From an uncultured Bacteroides sp. (GTDB taxonomy: Bacteria > Bacteroidota > Bacteroidia > Bacteroidales > Bacteroidaceae): a stretch of DNA of 27,734 nucleotides. This document shows, one piece after another, positions 16,201-23,983 of the stretch. Made by a program: the position numbers and the translations under genes. The stretch spans positions 1 through 27,734 of the forward strand of contig CAMTFK010000039.1 in the NCBI GenBank assembly GCA_947071285.1, read 5' to 3'. Each line of letters begins with the position of its first letter. Within the stretch, counting starts at the first letter, position 1. The notes beneath the pieces were generated by a model. It was not told where the DNA came from. It worked only from the letters and a program-made list of their open reading frames with translations, and did no database searches.

Positions 16201-16714
16201 TTTTATGGGAAGAGCGGAATTGAAACCATATAGAGACGGCGGTCGTTTCCTCTCATGATGACTCTGTTTACGCCAAATGGTAACCTCATTTACGCGCCGG
16301 GGTAAAGGTCGTTACATACCGGGGTAAAAGGCGTTACAATACAGGGTAAAGGTCGTTACATCCTGCAGTAAATGCTTTTACATAATGACGTAAACAGTTG
16401 GTAAATGCAATGCTTTCATAATTAGCCAACTAACGTTTTAGTGAACTCAATATTAGAACTTGCAGGAAGTTGAAAAGGAAAAATTCTCTGTCGTAGAAAA
16501 GAAAGGAGATTTTTTCTTGTTCCTTTTTATAACCAGCTTCCGGTATGGAAATGTGTATTCCTACATAATTTGCTTTGCCATCCTCGAAATAAGTGATGTA
16601 AAATAAAAGGGGTAAAATGAGCGAACTTGCTGTATTTCATTGCTTAATGATGCTGTGATTTTTCGTTGTTATTGCTGTTCTTTGGCGCCGTTAAACCTAT
16701 AAAAAAATCAAATT
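16201..16714. other. Gene-free stretch upstream of the invertase
   Basis: Together with the promoter module this is the longest stretch without a convincing gene (16101-16714). It holds the 22-bp dyad array at 16268-16393 and a 6-bp inverted repeat, AGTTGG / CCAACT (16396-16401 and 16426-16431). It also contains a possible 13-codon leader frame at 16617-16658 behind an AAAGGGG. No tRNA, transposase remnant or full-match -7 box for the invertase was seen. The best -7 candidate is GTTCTTTG at 16677-16684, which mismatches the TA part. Confidence 0.5.
16268..16393. repeat. Array of five GTAA-N6-TTAC dyads at exact 22-bp spacing
   Basis: Complete 14-bp dyads begin at 16280, 16302, 16324, 16346 and 16368, each exactly 22 bp after the last. 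Half-sites continue the phase at both ends: TTAC at 16268-16271 and GTAA at 16390-16393. Dyads 2 and 4 are identical (GTAAAGGTCGTTAC); dyad 3 differs slightly, and dyads 1 and 5 more so in the core. The 8-bp linkers are less alike (such as ATACCGGG and AATACAGG). Twenty-two bp is about two helical turns, so a protein bound to each dyad would sit on one face of the DNA. Confidence 0.9.
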
Positions 16715-17305
16715 ATGGTAGTAGCTTATTTAAGAGTAAGTACAGAAAAACAGTTTCTGGCAAATCAACGTGAGGAAATTCTGCGCTTTGCAGAGAAGAA
16801 TGAGTTAATGATTGACAAGTGGTACACCGAGACGGTGAGCGGCAGTGTGAGCAGTAAAGAGAGAAAGTTGTCGGGGTTGTTGAACCGTATGCAAAAGGGG
16901 GACACGCTGATTGTGACGGAGATTTCAAGATTGAGCCGTACGATGCTGGAAATCATGACGATTTTGAATTCGTGTATCAAGAAGAATGTTGTTTTGTACA
17001 GCACCAAAGAAGGGTATGTGTTTCAAAACGACATTAACAGCAAGGTCTTGGGGTTTGCCTTCGGATTGATGGCAGAAATAGAACGTAACCTGATTTCCAT
17101 GCGAACCAAAGAAGCATTGGCAAGACGAAAAAAAGAAGGTGTCAAGTTGGGTCGTAAAAAGGGAACCTGCCCTGCTATGAGAGTGCTTCGTGAAAATAAA
17201 AGACGATTGAAAAGAGATTCCCAGCGAGGAGTTTCTTGTTCGGAACTGGCTCGTCAGATGGGAGTATCCCGTACTACTATGTCCCGCTTCCTGAACGCTA
17301 ACTAA
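16715..17305 (+). CDS. Mpi-family serine site-specific recombinase (DNA invertase)
   Basis: This is a small serine recombinase that cuts and rejoins DNA at paired sites through a covalent phosphoserine. The 196 aa have the resolvase/invertase plan. The nucleophile is S9 in YLRVSTEKQ, with the partner arginines R7, R72 and R75 in EISRLSR. EIERNLISMRTKEAL starts the long E helix. A helix-turn-helix near 173-195 reads CSELARQMGVSRTTMSRFLN. It resembles the master invertase Mpi of B. fragilis, which flips capsule promoters across the genome. No paired inverted repeats enclosing a promoter were found next to it, so any targets are likely elsewhere. The lysine- and arginine-rich C-terminal half suits DNA binding. 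Confidence 0.9.
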   Translation: MVVAYLRVSTEKQFLANQREEILRFAEKNELMIDKWYTETVSGSVSSKERKLSGLLNRMQKGDTLIVTEISRLSRTMLEIMTILNSCIKKNVVLYSTKEGYVFQNDINSKVLGFAFGLMAEIERNLISMRTKEALARRKKEGVKLGRKKGTCPAMRVLRENKRRLKRDSQRGVSCSELARQMGVSRTTMSRFLNAN

Positions 17306-17306
17306 T

Positions 17307-17361
17307 GAGAAAACGAGTTGACAGGTTCCTGTTTCCGGGTACTTTAGTCAACTCGTTTCTC
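17307..17361. terminator. Hairpin after the invertase gene
   Basis: The arms 17307-17322 and 17347-17361 pair over 15 bp (GAGAAACGAGTTGAC type) with a single bulged A. A small inner ACAGG / CCTGT stem lies in the loop. It begins 2 nt after the stop codon and faces the 3' end of the opposing DUF308 gene, so it may serve both. No T-run follows, so intrinsic termination is uncertain. Confidence 0.55.
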
Positions 17362-17413
17362 CGGGTTGCAGAATCTTGATTATTCTACACCACTACTTCT
17401 TTTCTTCTTTTCC

Positions 17414-18001
17414 TTATTCATTCCTTTCTTTCATTTCCTTTCCCCGTTTGTGCAGGTTCTTCAATTCAAATGACAACATGATGCGGAAAAATCCGATAAT
17501 CAGGAACGCGAACGAAATCATGTACACAACATAGATGGCGCCTATGGCCGGTTGCCACAGAATGATGAGCGAACAAATCACGGCCAGTATGCCGAGGGCG
17601 ATATACCATCCCCAATCTTTTGTGCCATATCGTTTCAAGTCCATGGCGTAGCCGATAGAAGAGAAGCCACGGAACATCAGCCAGAACGCGATGATAAAAG
17701 GAATGACTTCCATACTCAGCAACGGATAGGCTATCAGATAGAAGCCGAATATCATATCGATGATACCTCCCGCCAGATACCAACCCCAACTGGATACATT
17801 CTTACGGTTGCTCACGGCAAAGGAAATCTCCAGCAAACCACTGAACAACATGGATATACTGAATAGTACGCTTAACACTGCGTAACCGCTGAGAGGGGAG
17901 AACATCAGGCATATGGCAACTACTACATAGAGTATACCGAGCAGGAGGGACATCCACCAGTTTTTTACTTCGCATTGAAGTTCGTCAAATAAAGTTTTCA
18001 T
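17414..18001 (-). CDS. DUF308 / HdeD-like membrane protein
   Basis: This is a predicted inner-membrane protein of 195 aa with about six hydrophobic helices, for example SLLLGILYVVVAICLMF and LGILAVICSLIILW. Repeats of the pattern WGWYLAGGIIDMIFGFYLI / WGWYIALGILAVI reflect the internal duplication of the DUF308 fold. The family includes HdeD, linked to acid resistance in E. coli; the molecular role is not known. I start at MKTLFDELQ (18001), since the 14 codons upstream read as leader sequence. The C-terminus is short and charged (KRGKEMKERNE). The gene is divergent from tpx with 118 bp between start codons, so the two may share stress regulation. Confidence 0.85.
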   Translation of the reverse strand: MKTLFDELQCEVKNWWMSLLLGILYVVVAICLMFSPLSGYAVLSVLFSISMLFSGLLEISFAVSNRKNVSSWGWYLAGGIIDMIFGFYLIAYPLLSMEVIPFIIAFWLMFRGFSSIGYAMDLKRYGTKDWGWYIALGILAVICSLIILWQPAIGAIYVVYMISFAFLIIGFFRIMLSFELKNLHKRGKEMKERNE

Positions 18002-18060
18002 GCAATTATAATTTTTATTGGTTTTTGTTTGGTAGACTAACAATTTATGATGGGAAAAGT

Positions 18061-18091
18061 TTTGGAGCGAACTTTTCTAACAGTTTGTTTG
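18061..18091 (+). promoter_or_regulatory. Probable tpx promoter
   Basis: TTTG at 18061-18064, a 19-bp spacer and TTTGTTTG at 18084-18091 give a complete -33 box and a -7 box with one mismatch. The tpx ATG follows about 28 bp later. No binding site for an oxidative-stress regulator could be identified. Confidence 0.45.
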
Positions 18092-18119
18092 TTGTATAAA
18101 CATATAAAACAAGAAAACT

Positions 18120-18623
18120 ATGGCTACAACAAAATTTAAAGGACAGCCGGTCAAGATTATCGGCGAGTTTATAAAAGCGGGGACAGTTGCTCCCGATTTT
18201 GAGTTAGTAAAGACTGACCTTTCTTCTTTCTTTTTGAAAGATATGAAAGGAAAGAATGTGATATTGAATATCTTCCCGAGTCTGGACACCAGCGTGTGTG
18301 CAACGTCTGTGCGCAAGTTCAATAAATTGGCTGCGAGCCTGCCCGATACCGTGGTATTGGCGATTTCCAAAGACTTGCCTTTTGCCCATGCGCGTTTTTG
18401 CACAACGGAGGGTATTGAGAACGTGGTTCCTTTGTCTGATTTCCGCTTCTCGGATTTTGATGAAAGTTATGGTGTGCGTATGGCAGATGGACCGTTGGGC
18501 GGTTTACTGGCGCGTGCTGTGGTTGTCATCGGTAAAGATGGGAAAGTGATGTACACTGAGTTGGTGCCCGAAATCACTCAGGAGCCGGATTATGACAAAG
18601 CAATAGAAGCAGTGAAGAAATAG
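18120..18623 (+). CDS. tpx: Thiol peroxidase (Tpx, atypical 2-Cys peroxiredoxin)
   Basis: It reduces hydrogen peroxide and organic hydroperoxides using thioredoxin in the cytoplasm. The 167 aa match the family. The peroxidatic cysteine is C60 in PSLDTSVCATSVRKFN and the resolving cysteine is C94 in HARFCTTEGIENV, the same positions (within one residue) as in E. coli Tpx. GTVAPDFELV opens the thioredoxin-like fold. It begins MATTKFKGQPVKIIG at 18120 and ends before a strong terminator, so it is probably transcribed alone. Confidence 0.97.
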   Translation: MATTKFKGQPVKIIGEFIKAGTVAPDFELVKTDLSSFFLKDMKGKNVILNIFPSLDTSVCATSVRKFNKLAASLPDTVVLAISKDLPFAHARFCTTEGIENVVPLSDFRFSDFDESYGVRMADGPLGGLLARAVVVIGKDGKVMYTELVPEITQEPDYDKAIEAVKK

Positions 18624-18657
18624 TAATCTCAGATTTTTTGATAATCAATGAAAAAAG

Positions 18658-18698
18658 ATGGTGTACAAAGGTCGCGAGACTATTGTACACCATTTTTT
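18658..18698 (+). terminator. Terminator after tpx
   Basis: An 11-bp perfect stem, ATGGTGTACAA with TTGTACACCAT (18658-18668 with 18683-18693), is preceded by an A-run and followed by TTTTT. The 14-nt loop contains the palindrome TCGCGA. It is a typical intrinsic terminator and could work weakly in reverse. Confidence 0.85.
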
Positions 18699-18786
18699 AT
18701 TGATTTATGGTGAGTAACTGACTTTTTTTGTTTTACTTTGTGCCGTGAAAATCAAGTATTAATAGGTTAAACAGTCAAAGAAAAAG

Positions 18787-19695
18787 ATGGAACGAGGTTT
18801 AAAAGACTACGCCCTACTCATGCTAAAAGGTGTGGGCATGGGAGCAGCCGATGTGGTTCCCGGAGTGTCGGGGGGGACAATTGCTTTTATTGTGGGAATT
18901 TATGATGAACTGATAGATTCAATAAAAAGCATTAACGGGAACAGTTTGAAGTTGTTTTTTACAGGAAAATGGGTAGCATTCTGGAAAGCTATTAACGGTA
19001 ATTTCTTGATTTCCCTACTGTTGGGAATCGGTATCAGTGTATTTTCGCTTGCTAAGGTTATCACATGGTTGCTCACGGATCATCCAATCATGGTTTGGGC
19101 GTTTTTCTTCGGGTTGGTGCTGGCCTCCACATGGTTTGTGGGAAAAGATATAAAGGAGTGGAATAAGAAAACGATTCCCGCCTTTATCATAGGAGCGGCG
19201 GTGGCCTATTACATTACAGTGGCGACTCCTGCTGAGACTCCTTCCAATTTATTCTTCATCTTTCTTTGTGGTGCAATTGCTATTTGCGCTATGATTCTGC
19301 CAGGTATATCGGGTAGTTTCATTCTGGTGTTATTGGGTAAATACTTCTTTATCATGGAAGCCGTCAAGACACTTAATATAACCGTCTTACTGGTGTTTTT
19401 TGTAGGTGCTTTTATCGGAATAACTTCCTTCTCGCGTGTTCTTTCGTATGCATTGAAGAACTTCCGCAATATTACATTGGCGGTGCTGACGGGCTTCATG
19501 CTGGGTTCGCTAAACAAAGTGTGGCCCTGGAAGGAAACGCTTGAGACTTTTACAGATAGTCATGGAGTGGTGAAACCGTTGGTTGAAGCTAACATCCTGC
19601 CTAATCAGCATATCATTGAAGCTGTAGTGTTGATGATAGTAGGTTTCTTCTTGGTATATTTCTTGGAAAAGCTTTCTACACGCAGTGCAAAATAA
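18787..19695 (+). CDS. DUF368 family undecaprenyl phosphate translocase
   Basis: Recent work on DUF368 proteins showed that they return undecaprenyl phosphate, the lipid carrier of cell-wall and surface-polysaccharide synthesis, across the inner membrane. The 302-aa product has about eight hydrophobic segments. The family's two hairpin motifs are both present: GAADVVPGVSGGTIAF at 19-34 and ILPGISGSFILVLLGKY at about 170-186. It begins MERGLKDYALLMLKG. It is monocistronic, between the tpx terminator and a two-way terminator. A partial -7 match, TTACTTTG at 18733-18740, lies in front, but no good -33 was found. The function is taken from the family and not visible directly. Confidence 0.88.
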   Translation: MERGLKDYALLMLKGVGMGAADVVPGVSGGTIAFIVGIYDELIDSIKSINGNSLKLFFTGKWVAFWKAINGNFLISLLLGIGISVFSLAKVITWLLTDHPIMVWAFFFGLVLASTWFVGKDIKEWNKKTIPAFIIGAAVAYYITVATPAETPSNLFFIFLCGAIAICAMILPGISGSFILVLLGKYFFIMEAVKTLNITVLLVFFVGAFIGITSFSRVLSYALKNFRNITLAVLTGFMLGSLNKVWPWKETLETFTDSHGVVKPLVEANILPNQHIIEAVVLMIVGFFLVYFLEKLSTRSAK

Positions 19696-19713
19696 GGATA
19701 TTCTAAAGATATA

Positions 19714-19760
19714 AAAAAAGTAAAGGGTAAAGAAATCGTTTCTTTACCCTTTACTTTTTT
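19714..19760. terminator. Perfect two-way terminator between DUF368 and TPR genes
   Basis: Two 22-nt arms (19714-19735 and 19739-19760) are perfectly complementary around the loop TCG. An A-run on one side and a T-run on the other make it a terminator in both directions. The right arm ends on the first base of the TPR gene's stop codon, so the structure serves both convergent genes. Confidence 0.93.
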
Positions 19761-21184
19761 CATTGCAATGCTTTTATGATATCTTGCATATAAGTTGCCA
19801 GTTCTTCCCGGTCTTCGCTCTCCATAAGCGCCTGCATCTTTTTCAATTCTTTCAAATCGAATGGATGGACGCATTTCTGATTGTACTTTATGAAGTTCTC
19901 TTTATCATGCAGAGTCATGTAGAGCAGGGTTAACTTTTCATTGATACCGTCAAAATCAGGTTCCAGCTCGCAGACACGTTCAAAGGCTACTTTGGCATAG
20001 TTCAGATAACCGATTTCCATACTGTGCATGCCTATCTCGTTCCACGTATCAGCATAAGGAGCACAATTCAAAGCTTTCGCCCATTGCCTTATTCCCTTAT
20101 CATAATTTCCTTCTTCAACGTAGATTCGTCCTTCAATCAAGTACGACTCCGGATCCTTAGGCTCCAGTTTTTGAGCTTTCTTGCAATACTGATGCGCTTT
20201 GCGTTTCTTTCCCATCTTGGAAAGGCAAAGTCCTGCGTTGGCGTATAAGTTGGGCAGGGCAGGCGAAGGAGTTTCTTCCGCCTCATTCTCCTGAATTGCT
20301 TTTTCCAGATTCTCGTAGCCTTCTTTCCATTCACCTTTGGATACTTTGCATAAGCCGATGAAACTGTAGATAAATTCGGTGTTGAGCCCATGTAATTGTT
20401 GAGCTTTCTGGTAATGTTCCAGTGCTGCATCTTCATTGCCCAATTGATAGAAGCAATGTCCTTTCATTATATAGGCATCCGTAAATTCATCATCACCTAC
20501 CAATGCATAGTCGCAGGCATCAATAGCTTGGTCGAACTTTTGCTCTTCAAAGTAGCACCTTGCCAAACCGAACCAGTAAGGAGCCGAATATGGATTCTGG
20601 TCTATCAGCTTGTTATACAAAGGAGTAGCTTCTTCTATCATACCTTTGCTATAATAGCAGTCGGCCACTACGCCAATATAGGCTTCTTCATCAGCATACT
20701 CTTTCTTCACCGGTTCCAGCCATTCCAAGGCTTTGTCCGAGTAACCCATATCGAGGAACATATAAGATACATCGATCACGTTTGCCAAATCTTCTTTATC
20801 CTCAATCGTGTCGAGTAGTTGCTCGGCATCGTTCAGCTTCCCTTCGCTCAATAACAAGTGGGCACGCACCACCTTAGCTTCCGGCGAGTAAGTATCGGGA
20901 AGGTTCTCGATGATTTCACGCGCCTTGGCTCTTTTTCCGCTATCCAGGTGCAGGTAAGCATATTCAATCATGAGTGCAGTGCTGTCGGGATGCAGCTTTA
21001 ATCCATATTCTGCTATCTCAAGAGCCTTATCATAATTCTTTTTTGTACCGTACCAGTCGGCAAGGTCGGCTAAGTCATCTGCGTCCTGATAAAACGGTTT
21101 ATTCTCAGACATTGCCGCTTCATATTGCTCGGCAAGTTCTTGCAGTTCTTTATCTCTGCCGGACAGCAGGTTTTTATTACTCAT
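19760..21184 (-). CDS. Tetratricopeptide repeat protein
   Basis: The 474-aa soluble protein has no signal peptide and is made almost wholly of TPR-type helix pairs. Examples are ALEIAEYGLKLHPDSTALMI, APYWFGLARCYFEEQKFDQA, AYIMKGHCFYQLGNEDAALE and SYLIEGRIYVEEGNYDKGIR. Such repeats form a superhelix that binds partner proteins; the partner is unknown. The protein is acidic overall. It begins MSNKNLLSGRDKELQ at 21184, 29 bp downstream of glnS, so it is probably co-transcribed with it and may share its expression but not necessarily its function. Confidence 0.85.
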   Translation of the reverse strand: MSNKNLLSGRDKELQELAEQYEAAMSENKPFYQDADDLADLADWYGTKKNYDKALEIAEYGLKLHPDSTALMIEYAYLHLDSGKRAKAREIIENLPDTYSPEAKVVRAHLLLSEGKLNDAEQLLDTIEDKEDLANVIDVSYMFLDMGYSDKALEWLEPVKKEYADEEAYIGVVADCYYSKGMIEEATPLYNKLIDQNPYSAPYWFGLARCYFEEQKFDQAIDACDYALVGDDEFTDAYIMKGHCFYQLGNEDAALEHYQKAQQLHGLNTEFIYSFIGLCKVSKGEWKEGYENLEKAIQENEAEETPSPALPNLYANAGLCLSKMGKKRKAHQYCKKAQKLEPKDPESYLIEGRIYVEEGNYDKGIRQWAKALNCAPYADTWNEIGMHSMEIGYLNYAKVAFERVCELEPDFDGINEKLTLLYMTLHDKENFIKYNQKCVHPFDLKELKKMQALMESEDREELATYMQDIIKALQ

Positions 21185-21213
21185 TTAATTGTCTACTCCT
21201 TATAATCTTTACT

Positions 21214-22953
21214 TTATTTGTTAATCTTGCCCCAGGTATCTTTCAGTCCCACAGTACGGTTGAATACCATCTTCTCCGGTGTGGAATCCGGGTCTACATT
21301 AAAGTAACCGATGCGCTGGAACTGCAAGTAAGTAAGCGGTTTCATGCCGGCGGCATACTTCTCGATGTAGCAATGAGGCAATATATTCAGCGAGTCCGGA
21401 TTGATGATGTCTTTCATCGCTTCCAGAGCATCGCAATTCTTGGCTTCGCGGATGGCGGCAAGTTCGTCGCGCGGATTCTCCACTTTCCACAGGCGGTCGT
21501 AAAGGCGTACCTCAGCTTCAAGGCAATGGTCACAGCTCACCCAGTGCAGCGTACCTTTCACCTTGCGGTTGGCTTCGGGCATGCCGCTCTTGGTGTTCGC
21601 GTCATATTCGCAATACACTTCCACCACTTCTCCGGCTTCGTTCTTCTTGCATCCGGTGCACTTCACAATGTAAGCGTTCTTCAAGCGAACCTCTTGTCCC
21701 GGAGTCATACGGAAATATTTCTTCGGAGCATCTTCCATGAAGTCTTCACGCTCCATCCACAACTCGCGGCTGAACTCGATGAAGTGGCTGCCTTCTTCCG
21801 GCTTCTCCGGATTGTTTATGGCTTCCAGTTCTTCCACCTGTCCTTTGGGATAGTTGGTAATCACCAGCTTCACCGGATTGATTACGGCTGATATGCGGGT
21901 GGCACGCGTATTGAGGTCTTCGCGTAAGGCGCTTTCCAGCAAGGCGAACTCATTGAGTGCATCGTACGTCGTATATCCGATTTTATCAATAAACTTATGA
22001 ATAGACTCAGGAGAGTATCCACGGCGGCGGAAACCGCAAATGGTCGGCATGCGGGGGTCATCCCATCCGTTCACCAGATTCTCTTTCACCAGAATCAGCA
22101 AGTTGCGCTTACTCATCAGCGTATAACTGAGGTTCAGCTTGTTGAATTCGTACTGATGGGGGCGGTTATCATCTAAATCCTGACCTTCCTTTACCCAGTC
22201 TACAAAAAGATCGTAGAGAGGACGGTGGGGAACAAACTCAAGCGTACAGAGAGAGTGCGTCACACCTTCAAAGTAGTCGCTCTGTCCGTGTGCGAAGTCA
22301 TACATCGGGTAGGCCTTCCACGTGGTGCCTGTACGGTGATGCGGATGGTTCACTACACGATAGATGATGGGGTCGCGGAAGTGCATGTTCGGGTTAGCCA
22401 TGTCAATCTTGGCACGGAGCACCATAGCACCTTCTGCAATCTCGCCTGTATTCATTTTCTTAAATAGGTCGAGGCTTTCTGCTATCGGGCGGTTGCGATA
22501 GGGACTTTCCACACCCGGCTGGGTAGGAGTACCTTTCTGCTGCGCTATTTGTTCGGAAGTCTGCTCGTCGATATATGCTTTACCTTCTTCGATGAGGCGG
22601 ATGGCGAAATCCCATAATTGCTGGAAGTAATCGGATGCGTAGTATTCGTTGCCCCACTGGTAACCCAGCCATTGGATATCTTCCTTGATAGCCTCTACGT
22701 ATTCCACATCTTCTTTGGTCGGATTGGTATCGTCGAACCGCAGATTGCAGATGCCATTATGGTCGGCTGCAATGCCAAAATCAAGGCAAATAGCCTTGGC
22801 ATGTCCGATGTGGAGGTATCCGTTGGGCTCCGGCGGGAAACGTGTTTGCACTTTGCCACCGTTCTTACCCTCTTTCAAATCTTTCTCAACAATTTGTTCT
22901 ATGAAGTTGAGGCTCTTTTTTTCACCTACTTCTTCGCTTTTAATATCTGCCAT
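21214..22953 (-). CDS. glnS: Glutaminyl-tRNA synthetase
   Basis: It charges tRNA-Gln with glutamine using ATP. The 579 aa are slightly longer than the E. coli enzyme. The class I signatures are both present: HIGH at 48-51 in PPEPNGYLHIGHAKAICLDFG (in part) and MSKRN at 280-284 in place of KMSKS. FDDTNPTKEDVEYVEAI, TWKAYPMYDFAHGQSDYFEGV in part, and RGYSPESIHKFIDKIG are further family landmarks. The C-terminal beta-barrel domain includes several cysteines (CTGCKK, VYCEYD, SCDHC) that might hold a metal, which is only a guess. Having GlnRS means Gln-tRNA is made directly, without the transamidation route. Confidence 0.97.
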   Translation of the reverse strand: MADIKSEEVGEKKSLNFIEQIVEKDLKEGKNGGKVQTRFPPEPNGYLHIGHAKAICLDFGIAADHNGICNLRFDDTNPTKEDVEYVEAIKEDIQWLGYQWGNEYYASDYFQQLWDFAIRLIEEGKAYIDEQTSEQIAQQKGTPTQPGVESPYRNRPIAESLDLFKKMNTGEIAEGAMVLRAKIDMANPNMHFRDPIIYRVVNHPHHRTGTTWKAYPMYDFAHGQSDYFEGVTHSLCTLEFVPHRPLYDLFVDWVKEGQDLDDNRPHQYEFNKLNLSYTLMSKRNLLILVKENLVNGWDDPRMPTICGFRRRGYSPESIHKFIDKIGYTTYDALNEFALLESALREDLNTRATRISAVINPVKLVITNYPKGQVEELEAINNPEKPEEGSHFIEFSRELWMEREDFMEDAPKKYFRMTPGQEVRLKNAYIVKCTGCKKNEAGEVVEVYCEYDANTKSGMPEANRKVKGTLHWVSCDHCLEAEVRLYDRLWKVENPRDELAAIREAKNCDALEAMKDIINPDSLNILPHCYIEKYAAGMKPLTYLQFQRIGYFNVDPDSTPEKMVFNRTVGLKDTWGKINK

Positions 22954-22986
22954 AGTGGTATGTATATATTCTAAAAAATCAAGCTA

Positions 22987-22994
22987 CAAAAGTA
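22987..22994 (-). promoter_or_regulatory. glnS -7 box
   Basis: On the minus strand this reads TACTTTTG, a full match to TAnnTTTG, about 34 bp before the glnS ATG in the 62-bp gap after pstS. No clear TTTG was found at the -33 position. Confidence 0.5.
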
Positions 22995-23015
22995 AGACAT
23001 TTTTTTCGTTTATCC

Positions 23016-23825
23016 TTATTTCACCGGAATATATCCACTCTTTTTAATGATTTCCTGACCGGCGGGTGAAAGTATGAAATTGACGAGGGGAGCTACTTGT
23101 TCGGAGTTTTCCTTATTATAATAATAGTATAACGGGCGCACAATAGGATAACTCTTGTCGGTGGCGCTCTCCATTGTGGGCGGTGCGTAGTGCTTTCCGT
23201 CATAAGAAACGGAAATTGATTTAACGCGAGGGGACAGGTAGGCCAGACCTACGTAACCTATCGCTCCACGCGTCTGGCTGACAGATTGGATGATGGCGCC
23301 CGTGGCAGGCATAGAAAGACTACTGCTCATGTAATTCTTGTTCTTGAGTACGCTTTCTTTAAAAAACTCATAAGTACCCGAAGACGTTTCGCGGGAATAT
23401 ACCACGATTTTGCGGTCATCTCCGCCCACTTGCTTCCAGTTCGTAATTTTTCCCCGGAAGATGTCTTCCAGTTGCTGGCGCGTCAGTTGTTTTACGGGAT
23501 TGGAAGGGTGCACCACAACGGCGAGGGCATCGTGGCCTACGATTACTTCTTCCACTTCCTTGCCTGCGGACTTCACTTTCATCTTCTCACTAAATTTGAT
23601 GGGACGTGATGCCATGGCGATGTCCGTTGTACCGTCCAGCAAGGCTGAAATACCTACACCGGTGCCTCCGCCCGTCACGGTGACGCGGGCTTCGGGGGTG
23701 AGTGCCATGAATCTTTCGGCAGTCTGTTGCGCTATGGGTAATACGGTGTCACTGCCTTTGATGCGTTGCGCCTGTACGCCGGTTGCGGCCAACGCCAGAA
23801 GTAGGATGATGCTTATTGTTTTCAT
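23016..23825 (-). CDS. pstS: Periplasmic phosphate-binding protein of the Pst transporter
   Basis: It captures inorganic phosphate in the periplasm for the PstCAB transporter. The 269-aa product has a type I signal peptide (cut near GVQAQ, residue 19-20) and no lipobox Cys, so it is soluble rather than a lipoprotein. Phosphate-contacting loops are recognisable: IKGSDTVLP (22-30), TGGGTGVGIS (51-60) and SRETSSGTYEFF (144-155), plus the family phrase DIFRGKITNWKQVGG (121-135). I start at the ATG at 23825; the TTG three codons upstream would lengthen an already complete signal peptide. The gene is divergent from pstC, unlike the common single-operon order. Three 22-bp repeats run into its start codon. 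Confidence 0.95.
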   Translation of the reverse strand: MKTISIILLLALAATGVQAQRIKGSDTVLPIAQQTAERFMALTPEARVTVTGGGTGVGISALLDGTTDIAMASRPIKFSEKMKVKSAGKEVEEVIVGHDALAVVVHPSNPVKQLTRQQLEDIFRGKITNWKQVGGDDRKIVVYSRETSSGTYEFFKESVLKNKNYMSSSLSMPATGAIIQSVSQTRGAIGYVGLAYLSPRVKSISVSYDGKHYAPPTMESATDKSYPIVRPLYYYYNKENSEQVAPLVNFILSPAGQEIIKKSGYIPVK

Positions 23826-23884
23826 TATAATCAAAAAAGGTTTTTATTATATTCAAAATAGATTTTTATCATAATCAAAAAAAT
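23819..23884 (-). repeat. Three tandem 22-bp repeats ending in the pstS start codon
   Basis: Units at 23819-23840, 23841-23862 and 23863-23884 follow one another without gaps. The first and second, and the first and third, agree at 18 of 22 positions. Each unit has the form TTTTyATyATAwTCAAAA on the plus strand. The unit nearest the gene includes the pstS ATG and its second codon, so the array forms the immediate leader. It could be a duplicated start region, or a regulator site spaced at two helical turns. Confidence 0.8.
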
Positions 23885-23983
23885 GACTAATACTATAACC
23901 AAACAGATGCTCTCCTTGTTTATCACTTGCAAAGAAAGCGATTGTATATTACAATTTTATTGCAGGGGTGGTGTTTCCGGGTG

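Noticed and set aside
16268..16393. CRISPR array
   Set aside because: The repeat is a 14-bp dyad with 8-bp linkers on a 22-bp period. That is far too short for CRISPR repeats and spacers, and no cas genes are present.
16101..17413. Invertible promoter flanking the recombinase
   Set aside because: I looked for inverted repeats of about 15-30 bp enclosing a TAnnTTTG promoter. Only the 6-bp AGTTGG/CCAACT pair and the terminator hairpin were found.
20974..21891. 305-codon plus-strand frame opposite the TPR gene and glnS
   Set aside because: It spans the junction of two well-supported minus-strand genes and has no recognisable motif.
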